From contig JBBIRB010000050.1 of NCBI GenBank assembly GCA_037442025.1, forward strand, positions 1 to 18,613: a stretch of 18,613 nt of DNA, read 5' to 3'. The stretch is from UBA2287 sp037442025. Lineage in GTDB: Bacteria > Bacteroidota > Bacteroidia > Bacteroidales > Tenuifilaceae. Position numbers and translations under genes: made by a program. Every line of letters starts with the position of its first letter. Position 1 is the stretch's first letter. Shown here piece by piece: positions 1 to 7,308 of the stretch. Under the pieces are notes generated by a model. The model saw only the letters and a list, made by a program, of their open reading frames with translations. It did not search any database and was not told the origin of the DNA.

Positions 1-1307
1 GTTCGCATGTAATGGAAGGTACGCAGAATGCCTTCGGTAGTACCACCCGATGTTCCAAACATTTTCGCTGCCGAACTACGAACGCCAAAAGGCGAATCGG
101 CTTGCTGCGGTTCAATATTATCCATATCTATTCCATATAGCCTAATCATTCGAACCAATTCGCGGGTAGAGAGCACCGCATCCACATCGGAGAGACCACG
201 AGTTGTCATTTCAACACGCTGAGCTTCGTTCTTCTTGGCTAAGCATGGCATAATTGCCACTGAGAATATGGCTCCGGGGTTCAGCTTCTGCTCCCCTGCA
301 AATACCGATTTAATTACGGTTCCCATCATTTGCTGGGGCGATTTAACGGCGGACAGGTTGGGTAATAACGACGGGTAGAACTGCTCCACAAAACGCACCC
401 ATGCCGGACAGCAACTTGAAAGTACCGGGAAACCATTCCCTTCGTTAAGCCTTTCGTTTAGCTCATAGGCTGTTTCCATTATGGCCAAATCGGCTCCAAA
501 CGAGGTGTCGAAAACAAATTTGAAACCCATTTTCCTCAGGGCCGAAACTATTAACCCGTTCACATCCTTTCCGGGTTTTAGCCCAAATTCCTCGGCCAGT
601 GAAACGGTAACCGATGGGGCATACTGCACTACGGCCATTAACGATTTGTTGTTGAGGGCATCCTGTACCTCGTCGATATTGGTACGCTCGTGCAGCGCAC
701 CCGTTGGGCAAACCATAACGCATTGGCCACAAGCAATACAGGTTGAAAAGTTGAGATCGCGATTCATGGTAGCCCCCACAAGCGTTCGGGCACCACGGTT
801 TATGAACTCGAGGGTTGAAACCGATTGAATTTCGTCGCAAACCCTAATGCAGCGACCGCAAAGTATGCACTTGGCCGGATCGCGAACCACTCCGGGGCTC
901 GAAAGGTCGAGTTTATGCCTAATTTTTCGACCCGAAATTCGGCGCTCACGAATATTAAAATCGACGGCCAAATTCTGCAGCTCGCAGTCGCCATTGCGCT
1001 CGCAATATAGGCAATCGTCGGGGTGATTACTTAAAAGTAGTTCGAGCAGGGTTTTGCGGGCTTTCACAACTCGGGGCGAATGGGTAATAATTCGCATGCC
1101 CTCCTCAACCTGGTTGGAGCATGCAGTAACCAAATTGGGTTTTCCCTCCACTTCAACCACACAAATACGGCATGCGCCCGTGGGGGCAAGCCCCTTCATG
1201 CTGCACAGGGTGGGTACTTTTATTCCATTCTTGTAAAGCGAAGCCAGAATGGTATCGCCCCTGCGAACCTGAATACTTTTACCGTTAACCTCTATGTTGA
1301 ATGTCAT
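1..1307 (-). CDS. hydA: NAD-linked [FeFe] hydrogenase catalytic subunit HydA (3' end cut by window edge)
   Basis: Catalytic subunit of a multimeric [FeFe] hydrogenase that reduces protons or oxidises H2 at the H-cluster in the cytoplasm. The 435 visible residues follow the clostridial CpI layout almost residue for residue: an N-terminal [2Fe-2S] domain (C35, C46, C49, C63), a His-ligated [4Fe-4S] (H95, C99, C102, C108), two [4Fe-4S] ferredoxin motifs (C147/150/153/157 and C190/193/196/200), then the H-cluster domain. H-cluster motif 1 reads SSCCPAW with C299 (proton relay) and C300 (ligand); motif 2 reads MPCLAKKNE with C355 and K358. Motif 3, which supplies the last two ligands, lies beyond the window, so intactness cannot be confirmed. 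The ATG at 1307 follows an AAGGA sequence and lies 15 nt after the hydB stop, so it is the last visible gene of hydCBA. Co-occurrence with HydB and HydC points to an NAD(H)-using group A3 enzyme; bifurcation with ferredoxin is inferred. Confidence 0.95.
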   Translation of the reverse strand, partial: MTFNIEVNGKSIQVRRGDTILASLYKNGIKVPTLCSMKGLAPTGACRICVVEVEGKPNLVTACSNQVEEGMRIITHSPRVVKARKTLLELLLSNHPDDCLYCERNGDCELQNLAVDFNIRERRISGRKIRHKLDLSSPGVVRDPAKCILCGRCIRVCDEIQSVSTLEFINRGARTLVGATMNRDLNFSTCIACGQCVMVCPTGALHERTNIDEVQDALNNKSLMAVVQYAPSVTVSLAEEFGLKPGKDVNGLIVSALRKMGFKFVFDTSFGADLAIMETAYELNERLNEGNGFPVLSSCCPAWVRFVEQFYPSLLPNLSAVKSPQQMMGTVIKSVFAGEQKLNPGAIFSVAIMPCLAKKNEAQRVEMTTRGLSDVDAVLSTRELVRMIRLYGIDMDNIEPQQADSPFGVRSSAAKMFGTSGGTTEGILRTFHYMR

Positions 1308-1322
1308 AGTCCTTCGGTTTGT

Positions 1323-3266
1323 CTATTTGAAAAATACAGCCCCAAATTTGCAGGTGGTTTCGCATACTCCGCAACCAATGCACTTATCCTCAACCACAAA
1401 GTATGGCGAACGCGGAGTTCCAATAATTGCATTGGGTGGGCATTTTTTAGCGCAGGCCGAACAGCCTGTGCACTTTTCAATATCGATATAAAAAGTTCTG
1501 AGGTTTCTGCAAACGCTGGCTGAACACTTACGGTCGAAAATATGCTCTTCAAATTCGCTCCTAAAAGCCTTAAGGGTGCTAAGCACCGGATTGGGAGCGG
1601 TTTGTCCCAACCCGCAAAGGGAAGTATCGCGCATTACCTCGGCCAAACTTTCGAGGTGAATTACCCCCTTAAAGCGCTCCAGAGTATTATGTCCCTCATC
1701 GGTTATAGGCCTGCGGGTTATTCCATCGAGAATTTCGAGCATTCGGCGGGAACCCTCACGGCAGGGAATACACTTTCCGCAACTTTCGTGCTTCACAAAG
1801 TTCATGAAATACTTCACCAAATCGATCATGCATACCGTATCGTCGAGAACCGTAATGCCTCCCGAGCCCATGGCAAGGCCCTCGGCCTTCAGGGTTTCAA
1901 AATCGATGGGAGTGCTCATTTTATCCAATACGGCACAACCTCCCGATGGGCCACCCATTTGCACTGCTTTCAACTTTCGGCCCTGCTGAACGCCTTGCGC
2001 CAATTCAACAATACTCGAAATGCTGGTACCTAAGGGCACTTCAACCAGGCAGATTATATTCACCTTCCCCGAAACCGAAAAGAGCTTGGTGCCCTTCGAT
2101 TTTTCGGTACCAATGGTTGCGAAGCGTTCGGCACCCTTGCTAAGAATTAAAGGAACGTTGGCAACCGTTTCTACATTGTTTATAACCGTGGGCTTACCGA
2201 ATAGGCCGCTTTGGGTTGGAAAAGGTGGTTTAATGGTGGGCATACCCCTTTTCCCTTCGAGGCTTTTAATTAGTGCAGTTTCTTCGCCACATACGTAGGC
2301 TCCTGGCCCCTTTCGCAACAAAATATCGAGGCTAAAACCGCTATCGAAAATATTATGCCCCAGTAAACCAGCACTGTAGGCTTGCTTAATAGCTGTTTCG
2401 AGCCTTTCAACAGTTAATGCGTAGCGGTTACGGGTATATAAAATGGCTTTACTTGCTCCAATAGCATAGGCCGAAATGGCAATGCCCTCCACAACAAGGT
2501 GGGGCAGGCTCTCCATAAGCATTCTATGCATAAATGCTCCGGGGTCGCTCTCATCGGCATTGCAAACAAAGTATTTCTGATTGGCTGTTTCGGCCAGAGC
2601 CATTTTCCATTTGGTTCCCGTTGGGAATCCACCCCCTCCCCGACCCCTTAATCCGCTCAGATCTATGGTATCGCAAACCTGTTCGAGGGTTAGTCGGTTA
2701 ATAGCATTATAAAAAGCGCTGTAGCCGCCATGGGCCATATACTCCTCAATGCTGGTAGGGCAAATCAGTCCCGACAACTCAAGAATTTCGCGCTTTTGTC
2801 CTTTAAAAAATGAAATTTCATCGAGAAACGGAACGCCGGTCCATGGCTGGTGTAGGGAATTTCTATACTGACCAATGGCATTATCGACAGGCAGAAAATT
2901 GTTCAGAATGCCGTCGAGCAGAAACGAAACATCGCCGGGCTTAACTTGCCGAAATGCCACCCGCGATTTACCTGGGATCTGAACCTCAACAATGGGCTCG
3001 AAAGAGCAAAGGCCATTGCTGCCAATTTCAATAAAATCGATATCGAGTTCTCGTTCTGCTATGTAATTCTGAATGGCCTCTTTGGTTTCCAGAGCACCAG
3101 CAGCAATGGAAGAAGTGGTAATACCAATAAGGATTGAGGGTTTGTTTAGTTTTTGCCGCTTCAACTGCAAAATTTGCCCTTCAACTAGCTTGCCATTCGA
3201 CTCATCGACCCCCAGCACCTTTGCCAGAAGAGAGCTGAAACTACTATTTTGAGCGACCTGTTCCAT
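1323..3266 (-). CDS. hydB: [FeFe] hydrogenase NAD(H)/FMN subunit HydB (NuoF-like)
   Basis: Diaphorase subunit linking NAD(H) to the hydrogenase electron chain. With the start chosen here it has 647 residues. The order is: a degenerate thioredoxin-like domain (about 40-120), a NuoF FMN/NAD-binding core (GLRGRGGGGFPTG at 205-217, CNADESDPG near 235, GPGAYVCGEE near 320-329), a NuoF-type [4Fe-4S] site (C496, C499, C502, C551), and a C-terminal pair of [4Fe-4S] ferredoxin motifs (C599/602/605/609 and C629/632/635/639). It aligns well by eye with Thermotoga maritima HydB. An upstream ATG at 3326 would overlap hydC by 38 nt; the ATG at 3266 begins a sensible MEQVAQ N-terminus 22 nt after the hydC stop and is preferred. 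Oddity: in the N-terminal domain three of the four usual [2Fe-2S] ligands are replaced (G48, S53, S83), leaving only C87, so this cluster is probably absent. Confidence 0.95.
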   Translation of the reverse strand: MEQVAQNSSFSSLLAKVLGVDESNGKLVEGQILQLKRQKLNKPSILIGITTSSIAAGALETKEAIQNYIAERELDIDFIEIGSNGLCSFEPIVEVQIPGKSRVAFRQVKPGDVSFLLDGILNNFLPVDNAIGQYRNSLHQPWTGVPFLDEISFFKGQKREILELSGLICPTSIEEYMAHGGYSAFYNAINRLTLEQVCDTIDLSGLRGRGGGGFPTGTKWKMALAETANQKYFVCNADESDPGAFMHRMLMESLPHLVVEGIAISAYAIGASKAILYTRNRYALTVERLETAIKQAYSAGLLGHNIFDSGFSLDILLRKGPGAYVCGEETALIKSLEGKRGMPTIKPPFPTQSGLFGKPTVINNVETVANVPLILSKGAERFATIGTEKSKGTKLFSVSGKVNIICLVEVPLGTSISSIVELAQGVQQGRKLKAVQMGGPSGGCAVLDKMSTPIDFETLKAEGLAMGSGGITVLDDTVCMIDLVKYFMNFVKHESCGKCIPCREGSRRMLEILDGITRRPITDEGHNTLERFKGVIHLESLAEVMRDTSLCGLGQTAPNPVLSTLKAFRSEFEEHIFDRKCSASVCRNLRTFYIDIEKCTGCSACAKKCPPNAIIGTPRSPYFVVEDKCIGCGVCETTCKFGAVFFK

Positions 3267-3288
3267 TATTTTAAAAATATGAAAAACC

Positions 3289-3765
3289 TCATTTCGAAGC
3301 CGATAAATACTCATTAGAAAGAGCATCGAGCAAATCGGTCAACCCCTGCTCGGTTAGTTTACTGTAAAATTTTCCGTTTACCTGAATCGCTGGTGAATGG
3401 GCGCATGCACCCATGCAGGGCACTACTTCCAAACTGAAAGCACCGTTTCGTGAGGTTTGGCCTACCTTTACCTTCAGCCGTTTTTCAATTAGTTCAATGA
3501 GTGAAATGGCACCCATTAGGTGGCACGAAGTGCCATGACAAACCCGTATGTGGCAGGCCCCCTTAGGTTGAAAGCGAAACTGGTTGTAAAATGTAGCCAA
3601 TCCGTATATTTTGCTACTGGCAATCCCAAGACGCTTGCCAATAATTTCGATGCTCTCCTCCGACAGGTACCCAATATCGTCCTGAATGTCCTGTAATATT
3701 GGAATTAAGCTGTCGGTTCCAGCATGGCTATACTTTTCTATTATGTTTTCAATTTGCTCTTTCAT
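3289..3765 (-). CDS. hydC: [FeFe] hydrogenase [2Fe-2S] subunit HydC (NuoE-like)
   Basis: Small electron-transfer subunit of the NAD-linked hydrogenase, homologous to NuoE of complex I. The 158 residues comprise an N-terminal helical bundle (about 1-65, with the NuoE-like sequence GIASSKIYGLATFYNQF) and a thioredoxin-like domain with all four [2Fe-2S] cysteines: C76 and C81 in CHGTSC, C117 and C121 in CMGAC. The length fits the family (about 150-170). The open frame extends to an ATG at 3828, but the extra 21 residues are unlike NuoE proteins, so the ATG at 3765 (MKEQIENII) is chosen. It is the first gene of the leftward hydCBA operon and faces the sensor operon across a 218-bp intergenic region. 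It is not part of complex I: its partners are HydB and HydA and no other nuo genes are present. Confidence 0.93.
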   Translation of the reverse strand: MKEQIENIIEKYSHAGTDSLIPILQDIQDDIGYLSEESIEIIGKRLGIASSKIYGLATFYNQFRFQPKGACHIRVCHGTSCHLMGAISLIELIEKRLKVKVGQTSRNGAFSLEVVPCMGACAHSPAIQVNGKFYSKLTEQGLTDLLDALSNEYLSASK

Positions 3766-3819
3766 AACTAAAAAACACATATTGCGAAACATTTTCAACT
3801 TCTTGTGTTTATTTAATAA

Positions 3820-3827
3820 CAAACACA
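3820..3827 (-). promoter_or_regulatory. possible -7 element for hydCBA
   Basis: Read on the minus strand the sequence is TGTGTTTG, one base from the Bacteroidota -7 consensus TAnnTTTG, 55 nt upstream of the hydC start. The expected -33 region would fall around 3845-3850, inside the inverted repeat at 3839-3864. No better match was found in this intergenic stretch on this strand. The assignment is tentative. Confidence 0.3.
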
Positions 3828-3838
3828 ATTAATTAAAA

Positions 3839-3864
3839 TACAGTAGCATACTGAAAATACTGTA
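3839..3864. promoter_or_regulatory. inverted repeat between the hydCBA and sensor operons, candidate operator
   Basis: A perfect 7-bp inverted repeat, TACAGTA-N12-TACTGTA, with half-site centres 19 bp apart (about two helical turns), plus an extra TACTG half-copy at 3849-3853 in the spacer. It lies in the divergent intergenic region, 74 bp upstream of hydC and about 92 bp upstream of the -7 of the opposite operon. Spacing and symmetry suit a dimeric DNA-binding regulator. It does not resemble the Rex or Fnr consensus. It could alternatively form a weak RNA hairpin. The function is inferred from position only. Confidence 0.4.
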
Positions 3865-3955
3865 TTTTTATTGGCCTACAATTTAGTTATAAATTATAAA
3901 AAAACGAAAGGTTGACTTACATTTAAAATCACTTTAAATTAAGCACTTTAATTAT

Positions 3956-3963
3956 TACCTTTG
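3956..3963 (+). promoter_or_regulatory. -7 promoter element of the sensor operon
   Basis: TACCTTTG matches the Bacteroidota -7 consensus TAnnTTTG exactly, 20 bp before the start codon at 3984, implying a leader of roughly 10-15 nt. At the -33 distance there is only an AT-rich CTTTAAA (about 3932-3938), so the upstream element is weak, which would suit an activated or regulated promoter. Confidence 0.6.
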
Positions 3964-3983
3964 CATATGTTTAAGCGCTAACA

Positions 3984-4232
3984 ATGAAAGAGAAAACTCA
4001 GGTTACAATATGCCTAGGTAGTTCGTGTTTTGCACGAGGCAACAAGAGTACGCTAAAAGCAGTAACGCAATTCATCCAAAAAAATAACCTACAGGAATCG
4101 ATAACCTTTCGGGGTGGCCACTGCTTTGGCAGCTGCGCCGAAGGGCCCATTCTGAAAGTTGGAGAGACCATTCACACCGGAGTCGACGAATTTAAAGCTC
4201 TCGAAATTCTTTCCAACCATTTCATAGGCTAA
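3984..4232 (+). CDS. thioredoxin-like [2Fe-2S] ferredoxin, HydC C-terminal-like
   Basis: An 82-residue, single-domain, soluble protein resembling only the C-terminal half of NuoE/HydC. It keeps the full ligand set C10-x4-C15 (CLGSSC) and C47-x3-C51 (CFGSC), followed by the usual A-E-G-P turn, so it should bind one [2Fe-2S] cluster and act as an electron carrier. It is the first gene of a three-gene rightward operon, 16 nt before the sensory hydrogenase and 20 bp after an exact -7 element. From context, it most likely passes electrons to or from the sensor hydrogenase downstream. Another possibility is that it substitutes for the cluster lost from the N-terminal domain of HydB. The fold is clear; the partner is inferred. 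Confidence 0.9.
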   Translation: MKEKTQVTICLGSSCFARGNKSTLKAVTQFIQKNNLQESITFRGGHCFGSCAEGPILKVGETIHTGVDEFKALEILSNHFIG

Positions 4233-4248
4233 CCCTAAACCCTGCAGC

Positions 4249-6111
4249 ATGATCCAACTCTTTTCAATAGATAAGCACAAGTGCATTAACTGCTTTGCCT
4301 GCGTTAGGGTTTGCCCCGTAAAGGCAATTGAGGTTAAGGCCGATAAGAACTACGCCGATATACTCCCCAACAGATGCATAGGCTGTGGTAGCTGCCTTAA
4401 TATTTGCCCAGTAAACGCGGTAAACTACCGTTCGTCCAAGGACGAAGTGAAGCAGATTCTTCGCGAAGGGGGGAAGATTGCAGCCATTTGCGCTCCCTCC
4501 ATTTCGGGTGAATTTGTGGATATATACGACTACCGCAAGTTCGTTCAAATGATCAAAGCCCTTGGCTTTACATATGTTTGCGAAGTTACTTTTGGTGTCG
4601 ACATTACTGCTCGTGAGTACAAAAAACTATTCGACGATTTCAAGGGCAAGTACTACCTTACAACCGTATGCCCTGTTGTGGTTTCATACGTCGAAAAGTT
4701 CCATCCCGAACTGGTAGGCAATCTGGCTCCCATTGTATCGCCCATGGTAACCACCGCCAAGGTGGTGCGCCGCGAGTATGGGATTGACACCAAGGTGGTA
4801 TACATTGGGCCATGTATTCAGAATAAGGACGAAGCCCTTCGGTTCGATGGAAATGCAAAGATTGATGCAGTACTTACCTTTACAGAGCTTCGGGAGCTCT
4901 TCAGCGAGTTCGATATTACCGAAAGCAGGGTTGAATACAGCGAGTTCGATGAGCCCATTGGCTACAAAGGATCCCTTCTTCCCATTGCTAACGGACTGCT
5001 TCAGGCAGTTGATATAAACGAAGACCTTCTGACCGGAAAAATAATTACTACTGAGGGACCCAGCAATATGATTGAAGCAGTGGAACAGTTCAACAGCAAT
5101 GCTGAGGATATTAGTCGACATTTCAACCTGTTTTACTGCGAGGGTTGCCTTATGGGGCCAGGCACCTCAAAGGGTGGTAAAAAGTTCATTCGGCGAACCA
5201 TGGTGGTTAACTATGCCAACAAAAGGCTCAAATCGTTCGATAGGGCCAAATGGGAAAAACTAATCGACAAGCATAGCGACCATAGCTTCCTAGCCACCTT
5301 CAATGCTAACGACCAACGCATTCCTGTTCCCAACGACGAGAGAATTCATGAGGTATTAAAAGTGATTGGAAAAGAGTTTGTTGAAAAGGACTCGGGGTGC
5401 GAGGCTTGCGGATACCCTAGCTGCCAAGACTTTGCCATTGCAGTAGCTTCGGGGCTGGCTCATACCGACATGTGCTTAAACTTTACGTTAAAAAACCGCC
5501 AGGAATACATTAAGACCCTTAGGGCAACCAACGAAAAATTGGCTAAAACCCAGGAGGCGCTGAAAGAATCGGAAAAAATTGCTCGTGCCGAGCAGGAGGC
5601 AGCACGCGACGCCTCTGAAACCATAACCACCATGATGAAAAAATTACCATCGGCAGTGGTTATAGCCGACAAAAAATTGAAAATAATGCAGAGCAACCAA
5701 AGTTTTATCGACCTGCTTGGCGACGACGCATTGGAAATAAACGAAGTGATTCCCGGACTGGTGGGTGCCGACCTGAAAGCGCTCCTACCCTACAACATCT
5801 ACAACCTATTCTCGTATGTTCTTCAGAATAACGAGGACATTAAAAATCGCGATATCCACTACAAAGAGCTTCTGCTCAACGTTTCGGTATTTACAATTAA
5901 GAAAAATCAGGTTGTAGGTGCGGTAATTCGCGACATGTATGCACCCGAGGTTCATAAGGAGGAGGTAATTAAACGCATTACAGAAGCAGTAGACAAGAAC
6001 CTGGCCATGGTGCAAAAAATTGGCTTCCTGCTAGGTGAGGGTGCCTCGGAAACCGAGCAAATGCTCAACTCCATAATAAAAGCCTACAAAGAGGGCAAAA
6101 AGAACGACTAA
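4249..6111 (+). CDS. hydS: sensory [FeFe] hydrogenase with PAS domain (HydS-like, group C)
   Basis: Putative H2/redox sensor of 620 residues, predicted cytoplasmic. Order: two [4Fe-4S] ferredoxin motifs (C12/15/18/22 and C43/46/49/53); an H-cluster domain (about 75-330); a Fes-type [4Fe-4S] motif (C384-x2-C387-x4-C392-x16-C409); a charged helix or coiled coil (about 412-462); a PAS domain (about 463-565); and a helical tail. H-cluster motifs are recognisable but changed: motif 1 is TTVCPVV, keeping ligand C141 with V140 where catalytic enzymes have the proton-relay Cys; motif 2 is GPCIQNKDE (C189), with N192 in place of the Lys that contacts the cluster; motif 3 is CEGCLMGPG (C297, C300). These changes, the PAS domain, and the neighbouring phosphatase and divergent hydCBA match the group C3 pattern of sensory hydrogenases. 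No histidine kinase or methyl-accepting output is attached, so signalling probably goes through the next gene. The start follows the previous stop by 16 nt. Confidence 0.9.
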   Translation: MIQLFSIDKHKCINCFACVRVCPVKAIEVKADKNYADILPNRCIGCGSCLNICPVNAVNYRSSKDEVKQILREGGKIAAICAPSISGEFVDIYDYRKFVQMIKALGFTYVCEVTFGVDITAREYKKLFDDFKGKYYLTTVCPVVVSYVEKFHPELVGNLAPIVSPMVTTAKVVRREYGIDTKVVYIGPCIQNKDEALRFDGNAKIDAVLTFTELRELFSEFDITESRVEYSEFDEPIGYKGSLLPIANGLLQAVDINEDLLTGKIITTEGPSNMIEAVEQFNSNAEDISRHFNLFYCEGCLMGPGTSKGGKKFIRRTMVVNYANKRLKSFDRAKWEKLIDKHSDHSFLATFNANDQRIPVPNDERIHEVLKVIGKEFVEKDSGCEACGYPSCQDFAIAVASGLAHTDMCLNFTLKNRQEYIKTLRATNEKLAKTQEALKESEKIARAEQEAARDASETITTMMKKLPSAVVIADKKLKIMQSNQSFIDLLGDDALEINEVIPGLVGADLKALLPYNIYNLFSYVLQNNEDIKNRDIHYKELLLNVSVFTIKKNQVVGAVIRDMYAPEVHKEEVIKRITEAVDKNLAMVQKIGFLLGEGASETEQMLNSIIKAYKEGKKND

Positions 6112-6123
6112 CCACCCCCGGCC

Positions 6124-7308
6124 ATGAGCGAACGGTTTTTCATTGAGGTTAATTGCCAGCAAAAGTATCACGATGGCCAGCGCATTTGCGGCGACGTATT
6201 CTTGTCGCAGCGGGTAATTGGCGAAGAGCGAACCATTGTTGTTTTAAGCGATGGCATGGGCCATGGCGTTAAGGCCAATGTATTAGCTACCCTTACCGCC
6301 ACCATGGCGCTAAACTTTACCAAGGAGCATAAGGAGATAAACAAAATTGCCGAAATTATTATGAATACGCTCCCCGTTTGCTCTGTAAGGCAAATGAGTT
6401 ACTCTACCTTCACCATTGTGGACATTGAGCATAACGGCACTACTCAGATTCTGGAGTACGACAATCCTGAATGTTTCGTTATGAGGGGAACCGAAAAGTT
6501 CGATCCGGGTTGGCAATGCGTCATTCTTCAGAGCGAAACCAATGCCGGAAAGGAGCTTCGTTACTGCTCGTTTGTTCCACAAAAGGAGGACAGAGTTTTA
6601 ATTTGGAGCGACGGTATACCACAATCGGGAATGGGCTCCGACGACCTTCCATTTGGTTGGACCCTCGAGGGCGTTCAGCAATTCGTTCTGAAGGTTGTAA
6701 AAAACGAACATAACATTTCTGCTCGCAAACTGGCAACCAAAGTGGTGAACATGGCCTATGTAAACGATGGTTATCACCCCAAGGACGACACCAGCTGCGC
6801 AACCATTTATTTCCGTGAACCTCGCAAACTACTAATTTGTACAGGGCCCCCGTACGATAAGGAAAATGATAAAAAATTGGCCCAAATGTACCGAGAGTTC
6901 GAAGGGAAAAAAATTATTAGCGGAGCTACAACTGGCGATATTATTTCGCGCGAATTGAATGTTGCCATTGAAGACTCGTTCGAATTTACCGATCCCGACC
7001 TTCCTCCCATTTCGCACATGGATGGTGCCGATTTGGTAACCGAAGGCATTCTCACCCTCAGCAAGGTTGTAGAAATACTTCGCAATTTCAACGAAACATC
7101 CACTCTGGGCAATGGCCCAGCCGATTTAATAGTTAAAATGCTGCTGGAGAGCGACGAGATCCACTTTCTGGTTGGAACGGGCATTAACATTGCCCATCAG
7201 GATCCGAACCTACCCGTTGAATTAGAAATTCGACGTACAGTTGCTAAACGTATGCAGCATGTGCTACAGGATAAGTTTTTAAAGGAGATTAAAATGACCT
7301 TTATATAG
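6124..7308 (+). CDS. SpoIIE/PP2C-type phosphatase linked to the sensory hydrogenase
   Basis: A 394-residue soluble protein. Residues 1-230 form a compact SpoIIE-type PP2C domain with the metal-binding aspartates visible: D24 (CGDVF), D43 in LSDGMGHG, D163 in WSDG, and D221/D222 in PKDDTSC. Such enzymes dephosphorylate Ser/Thr on target proteins, often anti-sigma-factor antagonists. Residues about 234-394 are an additional domain I cannot assign. It begins with LLICTGPPYDKEND, contains IISGATTGDIISREL, and ends with a helical, basic segment after HFLVGTGINIAHQDP. The gene starts 12 nt after hydS, as third member of the same operon, so it is the likely output partner of the PAS-bearing sensor. 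There is no signal peptide or membrane segment. Its substrate is unknown, and no anti-sigma or STAS protein lies nearby. The phosphatase fold is confident; the coupling to H2 sensing is inferred from operon structure. Confidence 0.88.
   Translation: MSERFFIEVNCQQKYHDGQRICGDVFLSQRVIGEERTIVVLSDGMGHGVKANVLATLTATMALNFTKEHKEINKIAEIIMNTLPVCSVRQMSYSTFTIVDIEHNGTTQILEYDNPECFVMRGTEKFDPGWQCVILQSETNAGKELRYCSFVPQKEDRVLIWSDGIPQSGMGSDDLPFGWTLEGVQQFVLKVVKNEHNISARKLATKVVNMAYVNDGYHPKDDTSCATIYFREPRKLLICTGPPYDKENDKKLAQMYREFEGKKIISGATTGDIISRELNVAIEDSFEFTDPDLPPISHMDGADLVTEGILTLSKVVEILRNFNETSTLGNGPADLIVKMLLESDEIHFLVGTGINIAHQDPNLPVELEIRRTVAKRMQHVLQDKFLKEIKMTFI

Noticed and set aside
463..840. Open frames on both strands inside hydA (463-840 minus, 481-828 plus)
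   Set aside because: They are out-of-frame or antisense to the well-supported hydA frame, whose cofactor motifs continue unbroken through the region; their translations show no recognisable domain.
1323..3765. HydB/HydC as NuoF/NuoE of respiratory complex I
   Set aside because: HydB has the extra C-terminal two-[4Fe-4S] ferredoxin domain and is followed by HydA, not NuoG; no membrane nuo genes are present.
3839..3864. Inverted repeat followed by TTTTTATT as an intrinsic terminator
   Set aside because: It lies upstream of both divergent genes, so no plus-strand transcript from a visible gene would reach it; the stem is short with a 12-nt loop and AT-rich.
4249..6111. The PAS-bearing hydrogenase as a second H2-producing enzyme
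   Set aside because: Loss of the proton-relay Cys, altered motifs 2 and 3, and PAS/phosphatase context favour a sensor.
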